Assembly: GCA_030428865.1 (NCBI GenBank)
Contig: JAUIEK010000002.1
Span: forward strand, 186,001-250,000
Origin: Bacteroidia bacterium
GTDB lineage: Bacteria > Bacteroidota > Bacteroidia > Flavobacteriales > Flavobacteriaceae
Reading direction: 5' to 3'
Length of the DNA stretch: 64,000 nucleotides
Shown: in pieces, positions 9,686 to 18,167 of the stretch
Layout: every line of letters starts with the position of its first letter
Position numbering within the stretch: the first letter of the stretch is position 1
Notes under the pieces: model-generated
The model's database searches: none
What the model saw: only the letters and a program-made list of their open reading frames with translations
What the model was told of the DNA's origin: nothing
Program-made: the position numbers and the translations under genes

Positions 9686-9760
9686 ATTTTATTTGTTGTG
9701 TTGATTTTTGACGAAGTATTTCTTACGAAAACAATTTTTGACAGGATTCAATGGACATAT

Positions 9761-12031
9761 TTATTCAATAATTATTTCATCAATAAATGTCCAAGCTTTA
9801 TTACCTGCACCTTGTTTTCCTTTTGGAATAATTCCGTAGTTAGGAATTGTCAGCATAATATATCTAGCTTTTGTATTTATAAAAGTGGTTTTTGAATTCA
9901 CAATTAAGGGGTCTTTTTTGGGTATATTAACTTTACTAACATTAGCGGAAGAGCTTTTATCAAAACTGATAAAAATTTTATCAGGAGCATAAATCCATTG
10001 CCCATTACCGTTATAGAAACGTGTTGATATTGATTTAATAGCTATAGGTTTTTCAAACTCAATCATAATCTCAATGTCCTCGCCCCAAAAACCCAACCAT
10101 TCTTTATCACCAAAACGCTTATTACTTCCTGAGATTCCGTTAATCAGTGCTTCTTTTCCGCCTGCATTATAGGATGGATGAGGTTCTTTATTAATTATGA
10201 TTTTTGCTCCTACACCTTTGTGTAGATTGATTTTTTGCTCAAAAACGTTTCCTAAAACTTCGTTGTTTGTGTTTTTTACAACTGCTTTAATAACTGTAGT
10301 TCTGTTAATTGGAATTGGTTTTTGGTACAATTGATTAGGTTCATTACCATTAATTGAATAATAAATATCGTTGGTTTTGGAAGTTGTACTCAAAACATAG
10401 CTAAGCGTACGATTATTATTTTTCAATTTGCCTTTTACTTCATAAATATGATTAGCATAATTTACATTTTGTTGGTCTAATCTTTGTTGATACTGCTCTA
10501 AACGATTAACAAAGTCTTCATAATTTTTTCTTTCAAGCGAAGACCACACTACTTCGCTTAGCGCAATAGCACGTGGAAAAGCCATATACTCTACTTGTTG
10601 TTCAGTACGAATATATTCCGTCCAGACATTTCCTTGCGCTCCCAATACAAATTTTGATTCTTCTTTAGTTAATTCTTTTGGAATCGGATTGAAGCTGTAA
10701 ACTTTTTCTAGAGGTAAAAACCCACCAATTGCTAAGGGCTCATTTTCACTATCAGATTGATAATAATCAAAATAGCAATGAGAGGTTGGAGTTAAGATTA
10801 CATTATGACCTTCTTTAGCTGCTTCTACAGCTCCTTTGGTTCCTCTCCATGACATCACAGTTGCATTGGGAGCTATACCGCCCTCTAGAATTTCATCCCA
10901 ACCAATAATTTGCTTGCCTTTTGAGTTGATATATTTTTCCATCCGTTGAATGAAATAACTTTGTAAACCGTGCTCATCTTTCAATTCTTTTTGTTTGATA
11001 AGCTCTTGACAATGACTACAGTTTTTCCAACGAATCTTTGGGGCTTCATCACCTCCTATATGAATATATTTTCCAGGAAACAATGCTACAACTTCATCAA
11101 TAACATCTTCTAAAAATTTGAAAGTCGATTCTTTTGGACAATATACTTCTTCAAAAACACCCCATTTAGTAGCAACTTCTGTAGGCTTGTTTAAACAACC
11201 TAATTCTGGATAGCTAGCAATGGCAGCTTGTGAATGTCCTGGCATCTCAATTTCAGGAATGATAGTTACATACCGTTTTTGCGCGTAGGTCACAATTTCT
11301 TTGATCTGCTCTTGAGTGTAAAATCCACCATAACGCTTCCCATCAAATTGATGCGGCTGATTATTATAATGCCCAACTAAAGTTTCATTTCGGTATGCAG
11401 CAATTTCTTGCAACTTAGGGTATTTTTTTATTTCAATACGCCACCCTTGATCTTCGGTTAAGTGCCAATGAAAAGTATTCATTTTTAGCTGAGAAATCAG
11501 ATCGATATATTTCTTAATAAAATCAACGGAATACAAATGACGCCCTACATCTAGATGCATTCCACGATATTGAAATCTTGGTTCATCTCTTATTTTTAAA
11601 CAAGGAATAGTTACAGGTTTGGTTTTATCAATATTAGCAGGAAACAATTGCAATAATGATTGAACTGCATAAAAAGCACCTTTTTTTGTTTTTGCTCTTA
11701 TCTCAATACGGTCTTTTAAAACAGTGAGAGTATAACCTTCATCATTATCAATACCATTATCAATTGAAAAAGTGATTTGTTTTTTTAAAACACCTGTTTT
11801 TGTAGAGATATCAGCTTTCTCCTTTAAAAATTGCCTAAAGTAGCTGGATATTGTATATAATTTTTCATCAGAATTTACAGAAACTGCTTCATCAAAAATA
11901 AACTCTCCTTGTATAGTAGATAGTTCCAAAGGCTGAGGAATGATTCCAATTTTGTCAATTTGTTGCAGCTTGTTTGCACAACCAATTGGCAAAAAAACGA
12001 GAAAAAGGATTAGATAATATGGGTAACGCAT
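9761..12031 (-). CDS. GH20 beta-N-acetylhexosaminidase, lipoprotein
   Basis: Releases terminal beta-GlcNAc/GalNAc. Lipoprotein signal MRYPYYLILFLVFLPIGC, GH20b N-terminal domain, catalytic barrel with FQYRGMHLDVGRH, WHLTEDQGWR and the Asp-Glu pair in IHIGGDEAPK, then after about residue 530 a chitobiase-type beta-sandwich and an F5/8C-like carbohydrate-binding domain. The open frame reaches 12220, but the ATG at 12031 restores the lipoprotein leader. Starts 41 bp from the divergent GH92 gene. The last two domains resemble those of that neighbour. Confidence 0.92.
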   Translation of the reverse strand: MRYPYYLILFLVFLPIGCANKLQQIDKIGIIPQPLELSTIQGEFIFDEAVSVNSDEKLYTISSYFRQFLKEKADISTKTGVLKKQITFSIDNGIDNDEGYTLTVLKDRIEIRAKTKKGAFYAVQSLLQLFPANIDKTKPVTIPCLKIRDEPRFQYRGMHLDVGRHLYSVDFIKKYIDLISQLKMNTFHWHLTEDQGWRIEIKKYPKLQEIAAYRNETLVGHYNNQPHQFDGKRYGGFYTQEQIKEIVTYAQKRYVTIIPEIEMPGHSQAAIASYPELGCLNKPTEVATKWGVFEEVYCPKESTFKFLEDVIDEVVALFPGKYIHIGGDEAPKIRWKNCSHCQELIKQKELKDEHGLQSYFIQRMEKYINSKGKQIIGWDEILEGGIAPNATVMSWRGTKGAVEAAKEGHNVILTPTSHCYFDYYQSDSENEPLAIGGFLPLEKVYSFNPIPKELTKEESKFVLGAQGNVWTEYIRTEQQVEYMAFPRAIALSEVVWSSLERKNYEDFVNRLEQYQQRLDQQNVNYANHIYEVKGKLKNNNRTLSYVLSTTSKTNDIYYSINGNEPNQLYQKPIPINRTTVIKAVVKNTNNEVLGNVFEQKINLHKGVGAKIIINKEPHPSYNAGGKEALINGISGSNKRFGDKEWLGFWGEDIEIMIEFEKPIAIKSISTRFYNGNGQWIYAPDKIFISFDKSSSANVSKVNIPKKDPLIVNSKTTFINTKARYIMLTIPNYGIIPKGKQGAGNKAWTFIDEIIIE

Positions 12032-12072
12032 TTTTAGTATCTTCGGCTCATAAAAATAAACAACTGAATTTA

Positions 12073-15003
12073 ATGAAGAATAAATATTATCTGTTATTTG
12101 TTTTTGCTCTTTTTTTTGTATCCTGCAAAACCAAACAAGATCCAACAACAAAAAAAGAAAACAAACGGTTAATATCTTATGTAAATCCGTTTGTAGGAAC
12201 AGGAGGCCATGGTCATACATATCCTGGAGCTACACTACCTTTCGGAATGATGCAATTAAGTCCTGACACACGCTTAGAAGGTTGGGATGGATGTTCTGGC
12301 TATCATTATTCAGATAAGTATATTTATGGTTTTTCTCATACGCATTTAAGTGGTACAGGAGTTTCTGATTACGGAGATATATTATTAATGCCAACCAATA
12401 CAGTTGTTTTTAATAATGGAGCCGATGGAGAAAAAGGTTACCGATCTAAATTTTCGCATAATAAAGAGAAAGCTTCTCCTGGTTTCTATCAAGTATTTTT
12501 AGAAGATACAAATATTGATGTTTCTTTGACGGTTTCTAATAGAAGTGGTAAGCATCGTTATCAATTTCCAAAGAAATCAAAGCAAGTTATTATTTTAGAC
12601 TTGGAGCATAGAGATGAAGTGTTAGACTCTAAACTAACAATTCATAATAAGCAATCAGTTTCTGGATATCGATTTTCTAAAGCCTGGGCAACAGACCAGC
12701 GATTGTTCTTCGATTTAGAGTTTTCTAGACCTTATAAAAAAGTCACTTTTTTAAATGATAAACAAGAAGGAAAAAAAGTAAAAGCAGCTTTTGAATTTGA
12801 TGAAACAGAATCAGATATTATTGAGGTTTCTATAGGAATTTCTCCTGTAGATGAAGAAGGAGCTTTGCATAACTGGCAGTTAGAATTAGAAACTAAACCT
12901 TTTGATACAATTAAGAAAGAAGCGGAAGCAATTTGGGAAAAACAACTCAATAAAATTGTTGTAGAAACTTACCAGCCTGAAGATAAAATTAATTTTTACA
13001 CAGCTCTTTATCATACCATGCTAGCTCCAAATTTATATCAAGATATTGATGGTCGATATCGAGATATGGATATGAAGATTCACCAAACAGATGAACATTC
13101 ATATTACACGGTGTTTTCTCTTTGGGACACCTATAGAGCAACACATCCTCTTTTTACGATTATTGAGCAAAACCGGACCAACGATTTTATTAAAACATTT
13201 ATTAAAAAATACGAGACAGGAGGCATTATGCCTATTTGGGATCTATCTGCAAATTACACAGGTTGTATGATTGGTTACCACGCCGTTCCTGTTATTGCCG
13301 ATGCTTATATAAAAGGAATTAGAAATTATGATGTAGAAAAAGCTTTTGAAGCTATGAAGCATTCAGCAACTCGAGATAAATTAGGTTTAGACAGCTATAA
13401 AAAATTCGGATTTATTCCTGTAGAAAAAGAATCCGAATCGGTTTCTAAAACATTGGAGTATGCTTATGATGATTGGACGATTGCGCAGATGGCAAAAGCG
13501 TTAGGAAAAAAAGAAGATTACAAGCGATTTTTACAAAGAGCACAGTTCTATAAAAATGTATATGATCCAGAAACCAAGTTTATGCGAGGTCGTTTTAGAA
13601 ATACATGGTTTGCTCCTTTTGATCCCTACGAAGTGAATTTTAACTATACAGAAGCAAACTCCTGGCAGTATAGTTTTTATGCTCCTCAAGACGTTTCTGG
13701 TCTTATTGAATTAATAGGAGGAGAAAAGAAGTTCGAAAATCAATTAGATAAACTATTTACAGCAAAAGGTAAGACTTCTGGCAGACATCAGGTTGATATT
13801 ACAGGTTTAATTGGGCAGTATGCTCATGGTAACGAGCCCAGTCATCATATGGCATATTTATATAATTATATAAAACAACCTCAAAAAACGCAATCTAGAG
13901 TTCGGCAGATTTTAAGAGAACTGTACAAAAATACTCCGGATGGAATTTCTGGTAATGAAGATTGTGGTCAAATGAGTGCGTGGTATGTGTTTAGTGCACT
14001 AGGTTTTTATCCCGTTACTCCAGGTTCTGATGAATATATTATTGGCTCACCATTGGTGAAATCTGCCATTATAAATCTAGAAAATGGAAAGCAGTTCAAA
14101 ATAGAAGCTCCAAGTAATTCAGAAGAAAATAAGTATATAAAATCACTTTCTTTAAACGGAAAAGTTCACCAAAAAACGTATATAAAACATCAAGATATTG
14201 TACAAGGAGGAACTTTAGTTTTTGAAATGGATAAAAACCCAAGTTCATTAGGAAAGAAAGCCGATGAAATTCCAGTAACATCAATTCAAGAGCATATTAT
14301 TACTACGCCACCATTCATAAAAAAAGGAGCTATTGCGTTTAAAGGAGAAACAGAGATCGAGTTAGAAAGTGTGCAGCATGATGCGACTGTATATTATTCT
14401 ACAGGATCGGATTTTATAGTGTATGAAAAACCATTTATTATTAAAGAGAACACATTGCTAAAAACGTATGCTATAAGAAATGGAGAAAAAAGTGCTGTTA
14501 TAGAAACTAATTTTTATAAAATAGATCCAAATCTTAAAATAACATTGCATACAAAATATGCCAATCAATATAATGCAGGCGGTGATAATGCGCTTATTGA
14601 TGGAATTGTAGGAGCCAAAGATTATAGAACAGGTACTTGGCAAGGTTACTGGGATGAAGATGTAATTGCGGTGGTTGATTTAGGAAAGGTAAAGCCGATA
14701 GAAACAATAGATGTGAATTTTTTACAAGATCAGCGATCTTGGATTTTTTACCCAATCGAAATAGAATGTTATGTCTCAGATAACCCAAATAGATTTTATA
14801 AGAGTTTGCCTGCTCAAAAGATTAATGCAACCCAACCAGATGAAGATGTAGAGATTAAAAAAGTGTCTTTTTCTATGAGAGGATATAGTGCTAGGTATGT
14901 AAAAATTGTTGCTAAAAAACTACAAGGACTTCCCAAATGGCATTTGGGGTACAAAGACGGAGGTAAACCTTGGATTTTTGTAGATGAAATTCAAATACAA
15001 TAA
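12073..15003 (+). CDS. GH92 alpha-mannosidase, lipoprotein
   Basis: Calcium-dependent exo-alpha-mannosidase (mostly alpha-1,2) of family GH92, active on high-mannose N-glycans. Lipoprotein signal MKNKYYLLFVFALFFVSC; VNPFVGTGGHGHTYPGAT and PFGMMQLSPDTR; FSLWDTYRATHPLFT; catalytic-region GNEPSHHMAYLY and GNEDCGQMSAWYVFSALGF. The C-terminal 270 residues add a chitobiase-type sandwich and an F5/8C-like domain matching those of the GH20 neighbour. The frame is open from 11974 but the ATG at 12073 gives the signal peptide. Followed 4 bp later by the asparaginase gene. Confidence 0.93.
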   Translation: MKNKYYLLFVFALFFVSCKTKQDPTTKKENKRLISYVNPFVGTGGHGHTYPGATLPFGMMQLSPDTRLEGWDGCSGYHYSDKYIYGFSHTHLSGTGVSDYGDILLMPTNTVVFNNGADGEKGYRSKFSHNKEKASPGFYQVFLEDTNIDVSLTVSNRSGKHRYQFPKKSKQVIILDLEHRDEVLDSKLTIHNKQSVSGYRFSKAWATDQRLFFDLEFSRPYKKVTFLNDKQEGKKVKAAFEFDETESDIIEVSIGISPVDEEGALHNWQLELETKPFDTIKKEAEAIWEKQLNKIVVETYQPEDKINFYTALYHTMLAPNLYQDIDGRYRDMDMKIHQTDEHSYYTVFSLWDTYRATHPLFTIIEQNRTNDFIKTFIKKYETGGIMPIWDLSANYTGCMIGYHAVPVIADAYIKGIRNYDVEKAFEAMKHSATRDKLGLDSYKKFGFIPVEKESESVSKTLEYAYDDWTIAQMAKALGKKEDYKRFLQRAQFYKNVYDPETKFMRGRFRNTWFAPFDPYEVNFNYTEANSWQYSFYAPQDVSGLIELIGGEKKFENQLDKLFTAKGKTSGRHQVDITGLIGQYAHGNEPSHHMAYLYNYIKQPQKTQSRVRQILRELYKNTPDGISGNEDCGQMSAWYVFSALGFYPVTPGSDEYIIGSPLVKSAIINLENGKQFKIEAPSNSEENKYIKSLSLNGKVHQKTYIKHQDIVQGGTLVFEMDKNPSSLGKKADEIPVTSIQEHIITTPPFIKKGAIAFKGETEIELESVQHDATVYYSTGSDFIVYEKPFIIKENTLLKTYAIRNGEKSAVIETNFYKIDPNLKITLHTKYANQYNAGGDNALIDGIVGAKDYRTGTWQGYWDEDVIAVVDLGKVKPIETIDVNFLQDQRSWIFYPIEIECYVSDNPNRFYKSLPAQKINATQPDEDVEIKKVSFSMRGYSARYVKIVAKKLQGLPKWHLGYKDGGKPWIFVDEIQIQ

Positions 15004-15007
15004 TGTT

Positions 15008-15991
15008 ATGAAAAGAAGAAAATTCATAAAAAACACATCTCTATCAGGTTTGAGTTTGGTCACAGCCAATGCTTTTGCTAAATCTGGAATCATGCAAGAC
15101 AATAACCTTAACAAAATTGTGAAGCCTATTGTTGTAGCCACCTGGCGAGTTCCAAATGCTACAAAAAAAGCTTGGGAGATCTTGCAAGACGGAGGATCAT
15201 CTTTAGATGCGGTAGAGCAAGGATGTAGAATTGAAGAAGCAGACATTAACAATACATCAGTAGGAAAAGGCGGTTTACCAGATAGAGATGGAAATGTAAC
15301 TTTAGATGCTTGTATTATGGATAAAGAAGGAAATTATGGTTCTGTGGTCTATTTACAAGATATTGTTCATCCTGTTTCTGTTGCAAGAAAAGTAATGGAA
15401 AATACACCTCACGTAATGTTGGCAGGAAAAGGGGCAAAGCAATTTGCTTTAAGTCAAGGTTTTAAATCTGAAAATCTATTAACGGAATCTTCTAAAAAAG
15501 CTTGGGAAGAGTGGAAAAAAAAATCAGAATACAAGCCAATTATTAATATCGAAAATCATGATACAATTGGTATGCTTGCATTAGATAAAAATGGAGATTT
15601 ATCAGGAGCTTGTACAACTAGCGGATTGTCTTATAAAATGCAAGGCAGAGTAGGAGATTCTCCTATTATTGGTTCAGGTTTATTTGTAGATAATGAAGTA
15701 GGAGCAGCTACCGCTACAGGTATGGGTGAGGAGGTATTAAAAACGGTTGGAAGTTTTTTAATTGTTGAGTTAATGCGTCAAGGAAAGACTCCACAACAAG
15801 CTTGTAAAGAAGCTGTGATGCGAATTGTAAAAAAATCAGGAAATCGTTACAAAGACTTTCAAGTAGGATTTATCGCTCTCAATAAACAAGGAGAAATTGG
15901 CAGTTATTGTATTCATGAATGGTTTAACTATCAAGTTTACGCCAAAGACGAAAACAAAAATTATAAGTCCGACTTTTATCACAAACCATAA
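15008..15991 (+). CDS. N4-(beta-N-acetylglucosaminyl)-L-asparaginase
   Basis: Ntn-hydrolase that cleaves the GlcNAc-Asn bond, the last step in taking apart an N-glycan. The autocleavage site and nucleophilic threonine are seen in NHDTIGMLALDKNGDLSGAC; the N-terminal part has GGSSLDAVEQGC and VGKGGLPDRDG. The leader MKRRKFIKNTSLSGLSL carries a twin-arginine-type motif, so it may be exported by Tat. ATG at 15008 is preferred over the earlier frame start at 14984 inside the GH92 end. Six bases before the permease gene. Confidence 0.93.
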   Translation: MKRRKFIKNTSLSGLSLVTANAFAKSGIMQDNNLNKIVKPIVVATWRVPNATKKAWEILQDGGSSLDAVEQGCRIEEADINNTSVGKGGLPDRDGNVTLDACIMDKEGNYGSVVYLQDIVHPVSVARKVMENTPHVMLAGKGAKQFALSQGFKSENLLTESSKKAWEEWKKKSEYKPIINIENHDTIGMLALDKNGDLSGACTTSGLSYKMQGRVGDSPIIGSGLFVDNEVGAATATGMGEEVLKTVGSFLIVELMRQGKTPQQACKEAVMRIVKKSGNRYKDFQVGFIALNKQGEIGSYCIHEWFNYQVYAKDENKNYKSDFYHKP

Positions 15992-15996
15992 TCTCC

Positions 15997-17304
15997 ATGC
16001 AACAAAAATCATATAAAACCGCCTTTGTATTTTTAACTTCTTTGTTTTTTTTATGGGGATTTATAACTGTTCTGGTTGATAGTTTAATCCCTAGAATTAG
16101 AGAATTATTTACGCTTACTTATTTTCAGGCAGGCTTAGTGCAATTTGCTTTTTTTGGTGCGTACTTTATACTTTCAATTCCCGCAGGATTTATTCTTTCA
16201 AAAATAGGATACAAGCGCGGAATCGTTTTAGGGTTACTAACAATGGCTTTTGGTTGTTTATTGTTTTATCCCGCTGCAGCATATCGTCAGTTTGAAATTT
16301 TTATGATTGCTTATTTTGTGTTGGCTGGCGGAATTACCATTTTACAAGTAGCTGCAAATCCTTATGTAGCTGTATTAGGTTCAGAAGAAGGGGCTTCTAG
16401 TAGACTGAATTTATCGCAAGCCTTTAATTCGTTAGGTACAGCCATAGCACCTGCATTAGGAGCTCTTTTTATTTTGAGTGATAAAATCAAAAGTCAAGAT
16501 GAAATTAATTTATTATCCAATGAAGCAAAAGAAGCTTATTATGCTTCAGAAGCAGCTGCTGTGCAATCTCCTTTTTTAGGCATTACTTTCTTTATTGCAT
16601 TATTAGCATTGTTGTTTTTATTTATAAAACTTCCAGTTATTTTAAAAAAAGCTCCAAAAGGAGGCTATGCTACTTTGCTAAAAAATAAATCATTACTAAT
16701 GGGAGCCATAGCAATCTTTGTATATGTAGGAGCAGAAGTTGCAATAGGAAGTTACTTGGTAAACTATTTTCTAGATATGAAGTTAGAAGAAGTGGTTAGT
16801 CAGAATACAATCATGAAAAATATTGCTAACGGAATTGCTTCTGTTTTTAATTTTGATTTAGAAGGAAAAGACGCAAAAGCAGTCTTAGGTGTTTTTGTTA
16901 CATTTTATTGGAGCGGAGCCATGATAGGAAGATTTATTGGCTCATATCTAACAAGAATAGCAAAACCAGCTTTTATTTTATCTCTGTTCGCCGCAGTAGC
17001 TATGATATTAGTATTCGCTTCTTCACAAACTACAGGTTTATTGGCTATGTGGTCTATTTTAGCAGTAGGATTATTTAATTCTATTATGTTTCCAACCATA
17101 TTTACGCTTTCTTTAAAAGGACTGAATGATTTAAAACCACAAGCATCAGGAATTTTATGTACCATGATTGTAGGTGGAGCAATTATTCCGCCATTATATG
17201 GTTATTTAACGGATAGCTTTGGTTTTAAATTTGCTTTTGTCTTAATAATTTTATGTTATTACTACATATTTTACTATGCAAGAAAAAGCCTTAAAAACCA
17301 ATAA
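15997..17304 (+). CDS. Sugar MFS permease (FucP/NagP-like)
   Basis: Twelve-segment proton-linked sugar importer of the fucose/glucose-galactose/GlcNAc permease family: FLWGFITVLVDSLIPRIREL, LQVAANPYVAVLG and SRLNLSQAFNSLGT are diagnostic. 435 residues. Placement 6 bp after the glycosylasparaginase in a locus that frees mannose and GlcNAc suggests it imports one of these; GlcNAc is my guess. No terminator is evident after it. Confidence 0.88.
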   Translation: MQQKSYKTAFVFLTSLFFLWGFITVLVDSLIPRIRELFTLTYFQAGLVQFAFFGAYFILSIPAGFILSKIGYKRGIVLGLLTMAFGCLLFYPAAAYRQFEIFMIAYFVLAGGITILQVAANPYVAVLGSEEGASSRLNLSQAFNSLGTAIAPALGALFILSDKIKSQDEINLLSNEAKEAYYASEAAAVQSPFLGITFFIALLALLFLFIKLPVILKKAPKGGYATLLKNKSLLMGAIAIFVYVGAEVAIGSYLVNYFLDMKLEEVVSQNTIMKNIANGIASVFNFDLEGKDAKAVLGVFVTFYWSGAMIGRFIGSYLTRIAKPAFILSLFAAVAMILVFASSQTTGLLAMWSILAVGLFNSIMFPTIFTLSLKGLNDLKPQASGILCTMIVGGAIIPPLYGYLTDSFGFKFAFVLIILCYYYIFYYARKSLKNQ

Positions 17305-17629
17305 GTTAATATTTTCTTTATATTTATAGTGCTTTTTGAATTTCTAAACTCAGAAATTAGTTACTGGATAAGTTATTAATTTACTTATTGAACTTACTTT
17401 TTTTGACTAACCAAATTTACTGTTTATGAAATTAATGTCACAAGGAATTTCGCTGGCATTATACACTTCCAAAAATTTTCTTTTTTTAAACTTTACTTAA
17501 TACAACTGGGTAAAATGACTTCACTTTTTATTCTCTAAAAAATCAGAGAAATGGTTCTTGAGAAGAATATTCTTCTTATTACAAAAACAACTATTTAAAA
17601 TTATTATCTACTATTTAAACAAACCTACA
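17305..17629 (+). other. Gene-free stretch upstream of a lipoprotein gene
   Basis: 325 AT-rich bases between the MFS permease and the next gene. No credible open reading frame, tRNA or consensus promoter seen. It holds a perfect 16-bp palindrome (AGAAGAATATTCTTCT) at 17561-17576 that could be an operator or a chance inverted repeat. Confidence 0.4.
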
Positions 17630-18109
17630 ATGAAATCAAAAATCTTATTTACTTTACTAGTATTAGTGTTTTCGGTATATTCCTGCAACACAGACGATTC
17701 GATGGAAGAGAGCTTATCAAGTTCAAAATCCAAAGATTTTTTCCCAGAACAAAAGTATAATAAAAACAAAAATCCTATTCAAGAAAGATCTTTTTTAGTA
17801 AATAGAGAAATGCTTATAAGAGTAACCAATTTTGCTGGTAACTCAGTAAATGCTATTGTAAGCATTAACGGATATGGCTTCTTGACAGTTTATTCTGAAG
17901 ACCGATCTATAGCTTATCATTATCCTACCGATGACGATTCAAGAATTATGGATATTGATGTAGCAAAAACTCGCAGTACTACTTATTATGATAAAACAGT
18001 TGATTGGTTCCATCTTATGAAGATGTATGAAGGTATTACCAATAAAGGTATTGCATCATCAACCGTTACAGGAGAAACGTGGACATTAACTGTTATAGAA
18101 CGCTATTAG
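17630..18109 (+). CDS. Small lipoprotein of unknown function
   Basis: 159-residue predicted lipoprotein: signal MKSKILFTLLVLVFSVYSC followed by an Asp/Ser-rich linker (NTDDSMEESLSSS). The mature part is polar with short beta-prone segments (AIVSINGYGFLTVYS, YHYPTDDDSRIM). I do not recognise a family. The frame is open from 17558, but the ATG at 17630 is the one that makes a signal peptide. Flanked by a bidirectional terminator shared with yidC. Confidence 0.6.
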   Translation: MKSKILFTLLVLVFSVYSCNTDDSMEESLSSSKSKDFFPEQKYNKNKNPIQERSFLVNREMLIRVTNFAGNSVNAIVSINGYGFLTVYSEDRSIAYHYPTDDDSRIMDIDVAKTRSTTYYDKTVDWFHLMKMYEGITNKGIASSTVTGETWTLTVIERY

Positions 18110-18131
18110 CATATTGTGTTTCTTAAAAATA

Positions 18132-18163
18132 AAAAGCCTTGTAAAATTTACAAGGCTTTTTTT
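18132..18163 (+). terminator. Bidirectional terminator between the lipoprotein gene and yidC
   Basis: Stem AAAAGCCTTGTAAA / complementary TTTACAAGGCTTTT with a minimal loop, T-run on both strands. Serves the plus-strand lipoprotein gene and the convergent minus-strand yidC. Confidence 0.88.
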
Positions 18164-18167
18164 AAAG

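Noticed and set aside
11974..12072. Longer N-terminus of the GH92 protein from 11974
   Set aside because: It would run through the divergent GH20 start and bury the lipoprotein signal peptide.
12032..12220. Longer N-terminus of the GH20 protein from 12220
   Set aside because: It overlaps the GH92 start region and hides the lipoprotein signal that begins at 12031.
17305..17629. A small RNA or riboswitch in the gap after the MFS permease
   Set aside because: Only one short palindrome is visible; no conserved RNA fold or terminator supports a transcript.
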